From the NCBI GenBank assembly GCA_035610365.1, contig CM069432.1, positions 233,204,532 through 233,268,531 on the forward strand: a stretch of DNA of 64,000 nt, read 5' to 3'. The DNA comes from Aquatica leii (lineage: Eukaryota; Arthropoda; Insecta; Coleoptera; Lampyridae). A model generated the notes under the pieces. That model searched no databases, was not told the origin of the DNA, and worked only from the letters and a program-made list of their open reading frames with translations. The first letter of the stretch is position 1. Each line of letters starts with the position of its first letter. Shown in pieces: positions 32,780-44,372 of the stretch. Position numbers and translations under genes: made by a program.

Positions 32780-34430
32780 ATAGAAAGAATTGTGTTATTA
32801 TTCGAAAACTAACCTAAAGGGACGAGACAACACATTTTAAAATAAATTTAATTGAAGTTTACAAAAACTGCATAATTTCTTTTGTTTGTAAGTTTTTAAT
32901 TTTTTGATATAACAGTTAAGCTTTGTAAGATGAAAACATTTTATAAAGAATGATTTACGCCCTATTGTTGTACAAAATAGTTCTGTTTCTTGTTTTATAT
33001 GAGATACGATGCATATTTTAAGTATTTAGATGTTTGTTCACTTTTTTAAATACGATACGAATAATTTAAGCGTTTACTTTACATTTTATTACGGCATTTA
33101 GATTCTAAAGATTGAGACCCTTAAACCAGTGTAATATTTTCCATTTTAACAAACCCAGAATGATGTATTAAAATCGAAATTGTCATATATCTAAATTACT
33201 TATTTGTTAATATTTTGAGTCACAAGCTACGAGTGTCCTCATAAATGTTAACTCGTCTAAAACACTGACTTTCCCAGGTTTATAAAAAAATAGAATTATA
33301 GATACAATTAATTTATAATAACACTGCAATCCTTATATTATTAGCTATTATGTATTTCACCAAACTGAATACATGCTTAAAATAAAACGACAAAAATAGA
33401 AAATTCAAATTAATATTAATTTTGAGGTATTAATAAAATGTCTACTTTAAATGTATTTTTTGTTTAATAAGTGAATAAATTAATTAAAAAATTGAAATTT
33501 AAACATGATTATGATTTACGTATACAAAACTTAATAGATGTTAATATTAAAGTAATATGAATATTATGCGTTTTGGTCATTTTTGTATAAAATTGCGTAC
33601 TTTTTATTCTTAGTGTAGGGATCTAGTTTCTATTTTTAGTACACCTTTCATCAATTTTGCATATGCTTTGGCATATTTGGCATACCGGTTTTCACTATGT
33701 GAAGGTTAATACATACGTTATACACAATTTCATGTGAAACTAAACGCTATTTAATATTTAATTAATTCATGAACGCTACATTACATTACCGCAAATTTTA
33801 CATCTTTTATACAACTTTTAATAATATTTTTTTCTGTATGTTGAGCACTTTTATGATAAATATTTGTTTGAATTTGAGGTACGCTTCGAATTATAACTAC
33901 TCGTATTTGGTACAGACTACTACTGAATGTACGACATATTCAAACTCTTTATTCGTCAATCGAATTCAAAACAATTTTTGAGTTTAATGTTAGAACATTT
34001 AACGTTTTTATTTTGTTTTTAACTTAATACTGAATATTTACGATTTGCTTCACAAAAAAACAACAAACGCAAAATTATTATTCCAACAAGTTTTACTCAT
34101 AAAATTTAAATAACAATGTACTGTCATTATTGTTGACTCCTTCAAGGAGTTTTCTAAATCACATTAAAAGTTAATTTTTAGTTCACATCCTGATATTTTT
34201 ATAATTTTTTTAAAGTAACTTTAAAATGTACGTTAACAAATAAATTAATAAATGTTTGTACCAAAGCGTCATACATGTTAAAAATTCTTGGGTTTAAAAG
34301 TATACAGATTTTTTGGATTTTACAATATTTTCATATTCGCATTGATAAAATTTCTTGGAAATTGAAATCTGTTAAGGTGCTTTTTGACTCTTCAGTATTT
34401 TTTTTACATTTACAATGTATCTATTTTCTT
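32780..34430. other. AT-rich stretch, nothing recognised
   Basis: No coding frame of note, no repeats beyond simple AT-rich tracts. Confidence 0.4.
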
Positions 34431-35333
34431 GGGGTTTATGTCATATCGCTCACTGGTCACATCTCCCACCTGAGTTTTTTTTCTATTAGGCTCCTGTCGT
34501 ATCGACAACATTAGTCATAATGCTCACTTATAGTTTTTGGTCACAAAAGCTACTTTGATATCTTCTGGTCATAACGCCCACTGCTACTTATGGTTACAAC
34601 GGTTACTTTGGTCACAATGCCCGCCTTGGTGACAACAGTTAGTTTTACTTCAGGTTACAATGTCCGCCCCTACTCTGGTCATAACGCTCACACTTAGTTT
34701 TGATCATGATATCATATAATCTTCTGGTGCATTGTTTGAAAGTTTTGGTTTAAAAATGTTTGAAGAAAAATTTATTAGAACTGGTAATGGAGACTATTGG
34801 TTTCATTCAAGATGAATTAAGACAATCTGATTTTTATTCTAAACAAAAGACCATAGTATTTTTACCAAAAATTCTATTTATTCTCTCCAAATGTGAATGA
34901 AATTGTCTTAGTCTTGTAATGTACAAAACTCAAGTATAATTTGTATTTCTATATGTAAATACACCCAATTAGCGGTTTTGATGTTTTTTTTCTCAAATAG
35001 GTTTAAATTGAAGTTCACAAGGGCTTTAGATTTACGTATAATTACTAATTTAAGAAAAGATACGGCATAAGTTGTCTTAAAATGTTATCAATACAGATAA
35101 CTTTTGTCTTATTTTGCCTTGCAGTCACTAAGGAAATTGTGAACACTATTGTCGAACATTCTCGTCAATCAGTATCGGCGGCGTTCTGACCAAGGTGGCC
35201 GTTGCGATAAAAAGTAGGAGTGGGCGTTGTGACCAGGGTGGGTGGTATGACCAAAAGTTAGAGTGGGTGTTGTGACTAAAGTGGAATAAGTCAGATAGGT
35301 GTTGTCACCAATGAGTATTGTGACCAAATCCCC
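34431..35333. mobile_element. Foldback-like element with inverted minisatellite arms, 903 bp
   Basis: The ends GGGGTTTATGTCATATCGCT (34,431) and, on the opposite strand from 35,333, GGGGATTTGGTCACAATACT are inverted counterparts. Both arms are built of a diverged unit of about 20-30 bases with core TGGTCACAACGCCCAC. The left arm holds roughly nine units on the plus strand (34,431-34,710), and the right arm roughly seven on the minus strand (35,170-35,333). The 430-base centre has no coding capacity. Inverted arms made of short tandem repeats are the defining feature of Foldback/Galileo-type elements. Without a transposase the superfamily stays open. The 35,169-35,405 minus ORF is this repeat translated. 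Confidence 0.75.
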
Positions 35334-35339
35334 TTTTTT

Positions 35340-35795
35340 TGTTCTCTTGCGTTTGCGGTCATACTTATCTTTAATATTTTTATTATTTCTAAAGTTGCAA
35401 TACATTTTTTAACAATGATTTTTATGTTTGAATTTAATTATTTTGAAATCGTTAGATCGTACACTTAAAACTGTTACTGCAATTATAAGTGTGCCATCCC
35501 AAACAAATTTTTGTAGTAGATCTATATTTTAAATACTTGTGTAAAGAATACAATTTTTTGGTTATTTGAGCAAAGCGGAGTTTTGAGCAACGTCCGGGCA
35601 TATAGATGATTATTTGTAGAACGTGGGATTTTTAAATTAGCAGATTGTTTTATAGTAATCCATAATAGTTGCTTACACGTTTTTCACTTTTTTCTGTAGC
35701 ATTGATTGTTCGTAAATTGTAGGTAACTGGAATTTCTTAATTAAAAAGTTTTTTAGATACAGCTTACGTTTTATGCATGTGTTAATTGTTTAATT
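35340..35795. other. Spacer, nothing recognised
   Basis: AT-rich, no coherent frame. It could contain the decayed terminus of the Tigger relic that follows, but no inverted end was found. Confidence 0.35.
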
Positions 35796-35799
35796 TGGT

Positions 35800-36850
35800 T
35801 AACTTGTTTGGCAGAAATTTTTCATAGTCACAATCGACATTATTTTCAGTATCACATTCTGGTTCCGCTAAAAGTTCTGCACTTGTAAGTGAAACGTAAA
35901 TTAACAGATTGTTATTAACATCTACAAACTTCTGAAACGACGCATTTTTTCTTCACCGAAATCCAGTCGTTTCCATTGTTCTTACACCATATGTTCGACC
36001 AAGAGTTTTTGAAATTCACAGGTTCTATATATATATATATATATTTTTTTCAAAGTCTTCAGCTATGGTCATAGCAGTAATGATTGTTATTTTAGGTGTT
36101 TTTCCAATTTTCATTTTATCGAGTGTTTCGACAATTTTTTTATGGTAGCCTACTTTAAAATTTTTGATTACACTTTGGTTTAGAGGTTGAAGTTTTAAGG
36201 TAGTGTACAGCGGAAGATAATGTAATTTATTATTTTGTAGGTGTCGAGAGTCATTTTTGGCAGTACATTTGTCAATAAAGAGCAGACATGATAAGAGGTT
36301 TTAGTTTTTAAGTTCCATCCATGATAGCAGCCAGAAACGACGTAATTTTTTGTTTACTGAGTTTGCCTATTACCTGTTTTTAAATTGCCGAGTGCGGCCG
36401 TGTTAAAAACATTTCATTGTTCATAATTGTTCAATCTTCCAGTGTTCGTAGATTGTTTGATCTACGCCCAAACTTTAATCACAGAGTTTCTTGAAAACTA
36501 ATTTATGTATTTTCTTAAATTTTGATTATCTGATGCTGACGCTTAAAATTCCGCCCTTTGTTCTTCAAACTACTACCCTTCCTGTGAGACATTCTTCTAG
36601 GCGTGGAAACTTGCCTTGTGTCACCCTGACTTACGATGATAGCGTCTTTGTTTTTGAAAATTGTAGATAACCCCGAACACGGTATTCTGAAACTTTTTGC
36701 AACATATTTTTTCTTTTTTCCATTACAGCCTTATCACGTTTTTTCTCAATAGCGTCAAACTACGGTACACTTTCTTTGCATTCATAATTACAATGAAAAA
36801 TCAGGCAAATAATAAACCTGCAATGGGTGTATCACAATAACAATACCGAA
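35800..36850 (-). pseudogene. pogo/Tigger-type transposase relic
   Basis: Minus-strand pieces follow Tigger order. A helix-turn-helix near 36,740-36,600 has KYVAKSFRIPCSGLSTIFKN, matching 'VAK.FGI..STLS.I.KN'. Near 36,370-36,290 LSKQKITSFLAAIMDGT matches 'KERIT.LL.AN.DGT.K'. Near 36,280-36,150 the pieces FIDKCTA, HYLPLYTTLKLQPLNQSVIK and NFKVGYHKK match 'F.DNCPAH', 'FLPPNTTS..QP.DQGVI' and 'FK..YR'. One catalytic Asp survives (FIDKC). An acidic tail lies near 35,950-35,830. The reading changes frame repeatedly and the central part with the first catalytic Asp is short. In the family this enzyme mobilises elements with TA target sites; this copy cannot. Confidence 0.75.
36027..36045. repeat. 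(TA)n microsatellite
   Basis: About ten TA units within the Tigger relic, followed by a T-run. Confidence 0.8.
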
Positions 36851-36859
36851 GGGCAGTGA

Positions 36860-37555
36860 CTATTCCCTGTACGGCGAAAAGATAGAGTTAAGCCCCTCCT
36901 TCAATTTTGTATGATAATTTAAACCAATGTATGAAGAGACAAGTTTACACGGCTCAAATTAGTAAAAGCGCGAAAATTCAAAAATTATGTAATGTATAAT
37001 ATAGGCATTAAAGATTAAAGTACATAGAAAAAAGTATAATTTTCAATTAATGTACAAAATTATAAATTTCTACATATAACAAATAAATACGTTTACAACT
37101 TTGTTAATTTAGTTACACCATTTATTTTTAAAATTTATCAAAATACACTTAGAGGGAACAACTAAACATTTCAAACGCGTATAAACAAGGGCGTCATTAA
37201 GTTTTTACTTATTAACAAATTTGACGAACTAAAATTATGACATATTTTATGGGAGTTTAAATAACATTCTGTATAAAAAAATAGGATGATTCAGATAAAG
37301 AAGTCATCCTCCACACGAATATACACAAATGTTTTTCAAAGTATTGAAAAATACTATTTCGTCAAATGAATGGAAATTACAAAAACTTAAAGCTGCGAAT
37401 AAATTAACCAAAATGTCGAACGTTAAACTGAGGTATGTTATTTGTTTGTTGTAATACTGACTTGAAAATTATAACCAATAAAAAAAATTTATTCAAACTT
37501 AGCGCCTATTTGATGGGAGGGACTTAACTCTATCTTTTCGCCGTAGAGAGAATAG
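36860..37555. mobile_element. MITE with 40-bp inverted ends, 696 bp
   Basis: The left end CTATTCCCTGTACGGCGAAA continues through AGATAGAGTTAAGCCCCTCC (36,860-36,899). It is the inverted match of 37,516-37,555, whose reverse complement opens CTATTCTCTCTACGGCGAAA. The arms differ at only about four of 40 positions, so the element is fairly young. The interior is AT-rich and non-coding. It abuts the Tigger relic, but its ends do not obviously belong to it. A target-site duplication could not be identified. Confidence 0.8.
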
Positions 37556-37690
37556 TACAACTTCCTACAACAATTAAAACAGTTTAGAACGCTTTCTAAT
37601 TATGTACAAAGTGTACAGGCTTAAAATTCTAATTATCTAATCTAGTAAGTATCTTAAACAAATTTTAAAGTGTTGCAAATTTTATTTTAA

Positions 37691-37837
37691 AGTAACTACA
37701 ACAATACATACATTTTTAATGCTAATTAACATGGTGGCTTGTTGTGCATAACGCGCTAGAAAAAATACAGAACTGCCAACCACTATACCAACTTAAAATA
37801 TGGCGGCAGTTTTAAATTTACAATGCACTGCCTAGAG
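37691..37837 (-). repeat. 3' direct repeat (LTR part) of the second Gypsy fossil
   Basis: Matches 41,297-41,446 in the same orientation with blocks of full identity. On the minus strand it starts near GCAGTGCATTGTAA and contains a CTGCCGCC block. Confidence 0.65.
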
Positions 37838-37934
37838 TTTGACTGTTCTAACGAATTGATCGCCTCTGATCGATTAATTACAGATAACCTTACTAGTCTA
37901 ACTTAAATACAATAATCAAATTAAATGACATCAC

Positions 37935-38226
37935 AATACATAATAAACTATAAAACATAAAATCTTAAACTTTCGCGGTTTTCTTGGTTCAGATTCTATG
38001 TAGTTAGTGACATTCACCACCTCGAAGATGCAATGTCTTGCGAAACGTCAGTTTGTTTGAGTTCACGAAGGACACTAATACATAATAAACTATAAAACAT
38101 AAAATCTTAAACTTTCGCGGTTTTCTTGGTTCAGATTCTATGTAGTCAGTGACATTCACCACTTCGAAGATGCAAGCTGCAATGTCTTGCGAAACATCAG
38201 TTTGTTTGAGTTCACGAACGACACTA
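37935..38226. repeat. Tandem duplication of about 142 bp with a GAAGATG-CGAAAC stem-loop
   Basis: 37,935-38,076 and 38,077-38,226 are nearly identical. Each runs from AATACATAATAAACTATAAA to GTTTGAGTTCACGAA, with a 7-base insertion (AGCTGCA) and a few substitutions in the second. Each unit holds GAAGATGCAA...TTGCGAAAC, a short stem closed by GCAA/TTGC and followed by GAAAC. The block sits between the integrase tail and the 3' terminal repeat of the Gypsy fossil. Confidence 0.8.
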
Positions 38227-38298
38227 CGGCAAAGGCCCAGTTCTACTTCTTGTTTTGGCTCTTAAGGAGAGACTAGGACCAACCCTGACAAAAGTCAC

Positions 38299-38510
38299 TT
38301 ATAAATTCACATCTAATTTAATAAATTCTAATAATTCACAAAGATAATGTACAACTTTTCTTTTCTGAACTTGGCCAAACAATAAAACAGAAGGAACTTG
38401 TTTAGTACACCTACAACAGGTGTTATCGTGAGCCAATTCGACATCCGGAAGAGCAATGTCCCACTGTTTTAACGACGGAGTTAATTTACTCAACATTGCG
38501 GTTATATCCC
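38299..38510 (-). pseudogene. Gypsy integrase C-terminal fragment
   Basis: The minus strand reads MLSKLTPSLKQWDIALPDVE and LAHDNTCCRCTKQVPSVLLF. This matches the Gypsy integrase segment 'L......W...LP.VE.A.N.T...ST...P..LLFG'. It is the 3'-most recognisable pol piece before the terminal repeat. Confidence 0.75.
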
Positions 38511-39328
38511 TATTAACACGTTTGACGCACGCACGGCGATTTTAATATGGACAACATTTAGATCACTTAAAAACTTTTCAAATTCATCCGGTGTAAATGT
38601 GGATCCTCTATAAAAAACTATTCTGTCGTGTCGGCTATAATTTTGAATAAATATTTTTAAATGTTTAATGACTTCACTAGCGTTACTAGTACGACAAGAC
38701 TATAATTTCAAAAAGTTGGAAAAACCATATATTATTTCAAAAACACACTTATAATCTAAACGGATCTTCTCCAGTGAACCGCAATGGTCTATATGTAACG
38801 TGTTTTAAAGAACGTTACCTTTCGGTATTGCAACTAAAATACTTTCTTTTTTACCGACGCGACGGAGGGAGAATAAGCACATTAATAATTTTGGACGTGC
38901 TCTTTCACTCTGTGGCGCAAATCGGAAAACCAATACCTTCTCGTGATTAGTTCGATTACTTTGTCGGTGTCTATATGACCATTGTCATCATGGCTCTGTA
39001 TTGCATATAGCTAAAGTGCTGTTTCAAACTGTTCTTGGTGACTAAGAAAGGTTTGAAACAATGGCTCAAGACATCCGCATGACATATTCTATCACCCTTT
39101 CCATGTTCAACAGAATAATCAAAATTATGAGAATTAATGTCCATCATCAAATACGTGGACTAATATCCTTTTTCTTAAATGTCAAGGCTAGGTTGTTACA
39201 ATCAATAATTATTTTAATATATATATATTTCTTATAAATATATCTTAAGTCGCTCTAAAGAACAAACAATTACTAAAGTCTCATGTTCGAAACTATGGTA
39301 TTTGGATTCTGCGGTGGTTGCCCGTTTA

Positions 39329-40193
39329 CTAAAATAAAACCCTGAATAAAAGTGACTGTCTTGCTGATGTATTAAAATTGAGGAGTTGAGTTTCTAAACG
39401 AGGGGAGTAAGTCGCTAAAACTGGGGTTGAAATCATACCATTCTGAAGTTGTTCCATTTTATCTAGCTGTTCCTTAGCGAAGTGAAATTCTGATTGTTTA
39501 TTTTCTTGTTTCAATAGGGATTCGCGAAATTCTTTTAATATGTCTAGGTGTTCTTTAAGTGTTTTGATGACTATTAAAATATCAATGTAATTGTTTATCT
39601 TTCCTTCACCAATTAATTTTCGAAATTCAGCGTTTATACATCTCATGAACATTGGTGGTGAATTTTTGAGCCCTAAGGACATTTTAAGATATTGGAATTG
39701 CCCGAAAGATGTAACAAAACTAGTCAATGGTATCTTTCGTCCATTTAAACATGATGGAAAGCATCTTTAAGGTCTCAACTTGTCAAATATTATTTGTCTT
39801 TTAATTTGTCAATGTGATCGTCTATAAGTGGTCACGGAAAAATATGAAGTAGCGTAATTGAGTTTAATTGTCTGTAATCAACGCACAGCCTAATTAGACC
39901 ATTTTTCTTTTTTTTTTAAACTGAGCCTTTTTTTTGTATTATATACCACGATTCAACAAATCTTTCAGAATACCACCAACTTCGTTTTTATTAAAATATG
40001 AAAGTCTTTGTGGGTGAAAATAAAATGAATCATCATTATTTAAAGAAATTTTCATTTTCATCTTAGTAACGAATTCCAATGGTCGTTTAAAATAATTTGG
40101 AACTAAATCTTGTTTAATCGCGTTTTTAACCTTAGCATCTAAACTTAAGTCAATGTTCACATTGATAACTACCTTCCTTAACATAATTGTCAA
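39329..40193 (-). pseudogene. Gypsy reverse transcriptase region
   Basis: The first part (about 40,190-39,940) has FVTKMKMKISLNNDDSFYFH and PQRLSYFNKNEVGGILKDLL, the RT entry with 'PRRL.....E....ILDLL..GII'. The second part (about 39,727-39,329) has TSFVTSFGQFQYLKMSLGLK followed by NNYIDILIVIKTLKEHLDIL, the palm and thumb, where YIDILIV occupies the position of the YLDDI box. Family and order are clear. Confidence 0.8.
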
Positions 40194-40199
40194 TATTTA

Positions 40200-41290
40200 C
40201 TTGCAAAACTTCGTTGTTTACAAATTCAGATGAATTGGCTGGTTCAATCTGAACATTGTTCTTGTCAAACGATATCTTGCTTACTGGATTACACACAATA
40301 TCTCTGCCAAACAAGCATGCATAATTTATGCAGCTTTTTGGAATTATGTAAAATACTACATCTAACTTAACATTATTAACCCTAATGGAATTCTTGTACG
40401 AGCCCAACATGTTGATTTTACTTTTATTTATTTAAACCAACTCTGGAATATTAACAAAAGGTTCGTATAAGGTTTCTGTCAATAAATCAGAACGTATAAA
40501 TGATACTGGACACAACACAATGCGTTGTGGGGTCCGCAGAACCAACAATGGCTTTTTATTTTCGAGGACAATCTCTTCGTAGGTGTTGTTTAGAACCACA
40601 CTTAAAACACAAAGATTTACGACCCAAAAGATTACAGCAATGTAGGTTGAAACTGGAAGTTGAGAGACACTAGCTGGAGTTGTAGTACCAGGGTCTTTAT
40701 TTGTGACGCTCTTCATCATATGTATTAAGTCAAATAACCTTAAAAGTTTTGCATTTTAGTCTGTCCTTGATTCGATTATATATTATAGTAACCGTCACAT
40801 AATCGATCATATCAGACTCGCACATTCCAGTTTGATTACAGAACATAATCTTTTCAGTATAATAATTGAAAAACGTTTTATTTTTTTTCCATTTCCTATT
40901 TTCCATTTTTCGACGCAACATCACTTTGGGCGACTATGAAACAATAATTAAAGTTCATTTTTTAAATTAGCCCAAGGCATGATAACATGTTCTACTTTAC
41001 TATGGTACCATGCTTTTGCTTGACCCGACAATTTGCCTACAGAAATCAATTGCATTATGGCATCGGATACTACGTTTGTACTTTGTACAGCATCTAATCT
41101 TTGTAACATCATCGTTGTGTCCACTAAAATCTGGCAGTAAAGCGGAAATTTAATTTTTTTCAAATGAAACTGAATGTGTTTCTAATGCATGTTTTGCAGA
41201 AGTTTGCTGATATACAAAAAACGGCAACATAACGATTTCATTTAATGTGGCTCGAGTCTTTTCTTGTTCCGTGGCTGATTCCTTCACAAA
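40200..41290 (-). pseudogene. Gypsy gag and protease region
   Basis: Gag is read near 41,290-40,980 with DVFVKESATEQEKTRATLNE and IKFPLYCQILVDTTMMLQRL, then QLISVGKLSGQAKAWYHSKV, which matches the 'L.G.A..W' capsid segment. The protease-like part near 40,410-40,200 has LGSYKNSIRVNNVKLDVVFY and CINYACLFGRDI, matching '..ILIGRD...'. A knuckle region is only vaguely visible near 40,620-40,540. Confidence 0.65.
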
Positions 41291-41296
41291 AACGTC

Positions 41297-41446
41297 TAAC
41301 TACAACAATGCATGCATTTGTAATTCGTAAATTCGTAATGCAAATTAACATAGTGCCTTGTTTTGCATAAGGCGTCAAAAAATACAGAACTACCAACCAC
41401 TATACCTTAAATAAGGCGGCAGTTTCAAAATTACAATGCACTGCTT
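41297..41446 (-). repeat. 5' direct repeat (LTR part) of the second Gypsy fossil
   Basis: Partner of 37,691-37,837. Gag-like coding begins almost immediately downstream on the minus strand, so the true LTR may be longer or this end may be truncated. Confidence 0.6.
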
Positions 41447-41449
41447 ACA

Positions 41450-43295
41450 TTAATGAAAATTTTTCTAAAGTAAATTAAAAAATCATTGCAAATTACTGCG
41501 CGTACCAAAATTCTTTTTGAAATATCGAACTTTTTCAAGAAACAATCAAATTCGTATTATTGGACTTTTCGAATTAGTGAGAGTCGACGTAAAAAATCAA
41601 ATACTTAGATACTCAATTAAAGCAAAATTAGGTACTAAGAGGTATTAAGAAATTAGTTTTAATCGTCTAAGAATTCCTATTTTATTATATTTTTACAATT
41701 TACGTAGATTTAAATTCTTTTTTTAGAATATTTTATCACATTAAAGCTTAACTACCATAAAAGAATTTCTTAATTAGTAATTGTAAATCTGTTGTAATGT
41801 TAATTCTTTTAATATTTTTACTATTTATACTTTATTATTCGTATGTTCACATTGGTTAACTAACTAAAGTTTCAACTTTTCTTTAGTGGGTTTTTGAATG
41901 TTTTCAAAATGTTTTTAATTTAGTGTTTAGTCATAATAATAAGTTGAACTAGTATTAATACTTCTCTAAACCTGACATATGTAAAATAGTTTTATAAGTG
42001 GGCATGTCACATTAAATCAACAATTTATTGAAACACCAGTACGGTTACAGAGCAATATTTCATTATACATATATATTTGTATTTACGATAAAATAACAAA
42101 TAGCACCAATTTTAAATTTCAATTGCAAAAGACTAAAATAAATTGCCAATCTCTTTAAATGTATTCCAATAAATCTGTAAAACTAAACGTTTATAGGACT
42201 GGTTTTAATATAAAATCTACTGCAGATGTTCACATTTGGCATGGTGGTTTTCTAGGAGTGTTAGATTTTTTTACTGATGCAAAAGGTACAATATAAATTA
42301 GAACAATTTTACAAAAAAAATGTTTGTTTTAACACACCTAACAATAAATACAGCTTATGTTTTTTTTTTCAATAAGAATTTATAATTGCATTTCTAAAGT
42401 TCGTTGCCGTAAATGTACGTTCAAGTGATATTATAGCTACAACCAATTTGCATTTATCTGTACATTGTGTATTTAATTTGTGATTGGTAAAATAGGAGCA
42501 TTTGCTTGTTGTAACGTTCTAATCGCATTCCTAACTGCCACACAGAGTAACTAACTAACTACAGACAAATAAATCAGTGTAGATGTAACTCGTTAAGAAA
42601 TGTAAGAATTGTTAATAAATTATAATTATATACAAATGATCAATATTAATAGAAATTGGACAGATTTAGCATTTATGGCATTAACTGTTACATGTCCTGG
42701 AATTACCGTACGATGGTTTTGTTAGATTTTTTAATGGTAAATGAAGTACTTCTTTAAGCGAAAGAAAATTATTGCTTCTTTATGTACTAATTCAAGTTTG
42801 ACCAAATGATAAATGACGAGCATTAAACTTTTAAATAAAAAGTAACATATGATTTATCATATTTTATGGTTTAAAAGCATGAAAGTACATTTGCAATTTG
42901 TCTCAAGTTAAGTAACTCTATTCAGTGTTGGGAAAAAAACTAGTTAGTCCTAAGGTAAATTAACGCATTTCTAAAAGACATTAACGTTTAAAAGAAACAT
43001 CGTGATGTTTAAATAAGTAATGTTAATTAAACGTTTTAAAATAGTATTTTAAGGAGAATTTGAATAGAAAGTAAGGGTCAAATAATCTGATCTATGACGA
43101 ATTAAAACACAACCAAACTTTTATGAAATAACCCAAGATGTTTTCTTTTACCTAATGTTCAAAAAATGTTGCTGAAAAAAATAATCCCAAAAAATTCACA
43201 GATATCGCAAATCTTGCAATTATCGGAAGGTGTTGAAAACAAACACAATATTACCTACGTAATATAATAAACATGGTTTATTACAATTTCTAAAA
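41450..43295. other. AT-rich stretch, nothing recognised
   Basis: No coding frame or repeat pair was recognised. Short runs such as TAACTAACTAACTACAGAC near 42,550 are the only structure noticed. Confidence 0.4.
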
Positions 43296-43301
43296 ATAAG
43301 A

Positions 43302-43790
43302 ATGTATACTAGTAATGTATTTGAACTATTTTTTAATCCAAATTCAGTAAAATCTACATTTGCACAACATGTTTTGGATAATCGTCATAATATTTTTTTT
43401 TACAAATTGTTTCATCCTTTCAATAACATCAATAACAAACAAATTCTTGAATTACTAGAGTTGATTTATATTAAAATATCAAATAAACTTTTGTTGTTGA
43501 AGGATCAAACCAATTTCAATTATGATTTTAAACTTAAATTTTCTTAGATTTGTTTCTAAATTGCACCATTTTCCTTTTTTAAAATAATTTACATTTAACA
43601 TTTTGTAAAACTTAGATTTTTTAAATATCTAGTTTTCATATTTGACATTTTTCAAAAAATGTAAGTTAAAAATTTTTTGTAGACTTTTCTGAAGATGAGC
43701 TTTATTATTTTAAAGCTCGAAACATGTAAAAATACATTTTGAAAGTAACGAATTTATTATTGGTGGACTGGTAATTTGAATAATTTAAAA
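43302..43790 (+). pseudogene. Penelope-like C-terminal fragment with 3' stem-loop
   Basis: The reading NSVKSTFAQHVLDNRHNIFF followed by KLFHPFNNINNKQILELLEL resembles the C-terminal part of the GIY-YIG region of Penelope-like proteins ('S.FA.HL...NH.........L'). Downstream, 43,687-43,727 reads CTGAAGATGAGCTTTA, loop, TAAAGCTCGAAACATG. This stem-loop with flanking GAAGATGAG and CGAAAC is often seen in 3' parts of such retroelements and resembles one side of a hammerhead core. The fragment is much shorter than a full element and differs from the copy at 25.7-27.5 kb. Confidence 0.55.
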
Positions 43791-43799
43791 ATTGTCCAA

Positions 43800-44370
43800 T
43801 AACAATGAATCTCCTTAACAATTTAAAAATTTACCGATTCTATAATTTTGTTTCCTATTAATATTAAACAAATGCGCTACTGGTTATAAAAAACATTAAA
43901 AAAATGAACTCTACCATAACATGAATCCTATCTCTAGTCTTAACTGATTTATAACGCTAATAATATTTACAATTGCTTGACTGTTGATAAAATTTCAACA
44001 TTCTGTTACTGAAATTTTATTTTACATACTTTCGTCCTATGTTGATAACTTTACGGTGAAATCGTTTATTACTTAAACCAGTAATTACTGATAGTTTTTA
44101 TTATAAAACTATAAATCAGGTTTATTAAATTATTTCGTTTACGCATTTAAAAATTTAAATATAAATTATCGGTTTAGTTGTACATGTGTGTTTCGGTCGA
44201 GTTGCTTTTGGTGACCCGCGCGACTTTTTTTGCGACTAAGGGTAGCTTTGTCGGTGTCGTAAGAGTTGTTCTTCTTGTAAACCATGCCTGCATCGAAACC
44301 ACCACAATTTTTGTATTGAAATGATTTGCTTAATAACTTGAAATAATCAATAAACTGTTACCCTAAAACG
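43800..44370. other. AT-rich spacer, nothing recognised
   Basis: No coding frame or repeat recognised. A GC-rich patch (GTGACCCGCGCGACT) occurs near 44,210. Confidence 0.35.
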
Positions 44371-44372
44371 GT

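Larger units (their letters stand above)
37691..41446 (-). mobile_element. Ty3/Gypsy fossil (second large copy) between direct repeats
   Basis: Direct repeats of about 147 bp at 37,691-37,837 and 41,297-41,446 share ACTACAACAAT, AGAACT-CCAACCACTATACC and GGCGGCAGTTT, and they flank the element as an LTR pair or parts of one. The minus strand reads gag (about 41,290-40,740), a region with protease (about 40,720-40,200), RT (about 40,190-39,330) and integrase tail (about 38,500-38,300). The RT piece has TSFVTSFGQFQYLKMSLGLK and the '.S...F.RC.N' segment. The integrase tail has DIALPDVELAHDNTCCRCTK. RNase H and most of integrase are missing or unrecognisable. The copy is broken in many places. 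Confidence 0.8.

Noticed and set aside
35169-35405. 78-codon minus-strand frame with repeated VTT-T and GHNAHS-like segments
   Set aside because: It is the translated minisatellite arm of the 34.4-35.3 kb element, not a gene.
36860-37555. Ends of the Tigger relic itself
   Set aside because: Both inverted ends lie on the same side of the transposase remains and enclose only non-coding sequence.
37935-38226. Possible CRISPR-like or longer satellite array
   Set aside because: There are only two units, the context is eukaryotic, and there are no spacer-repeat alternations.
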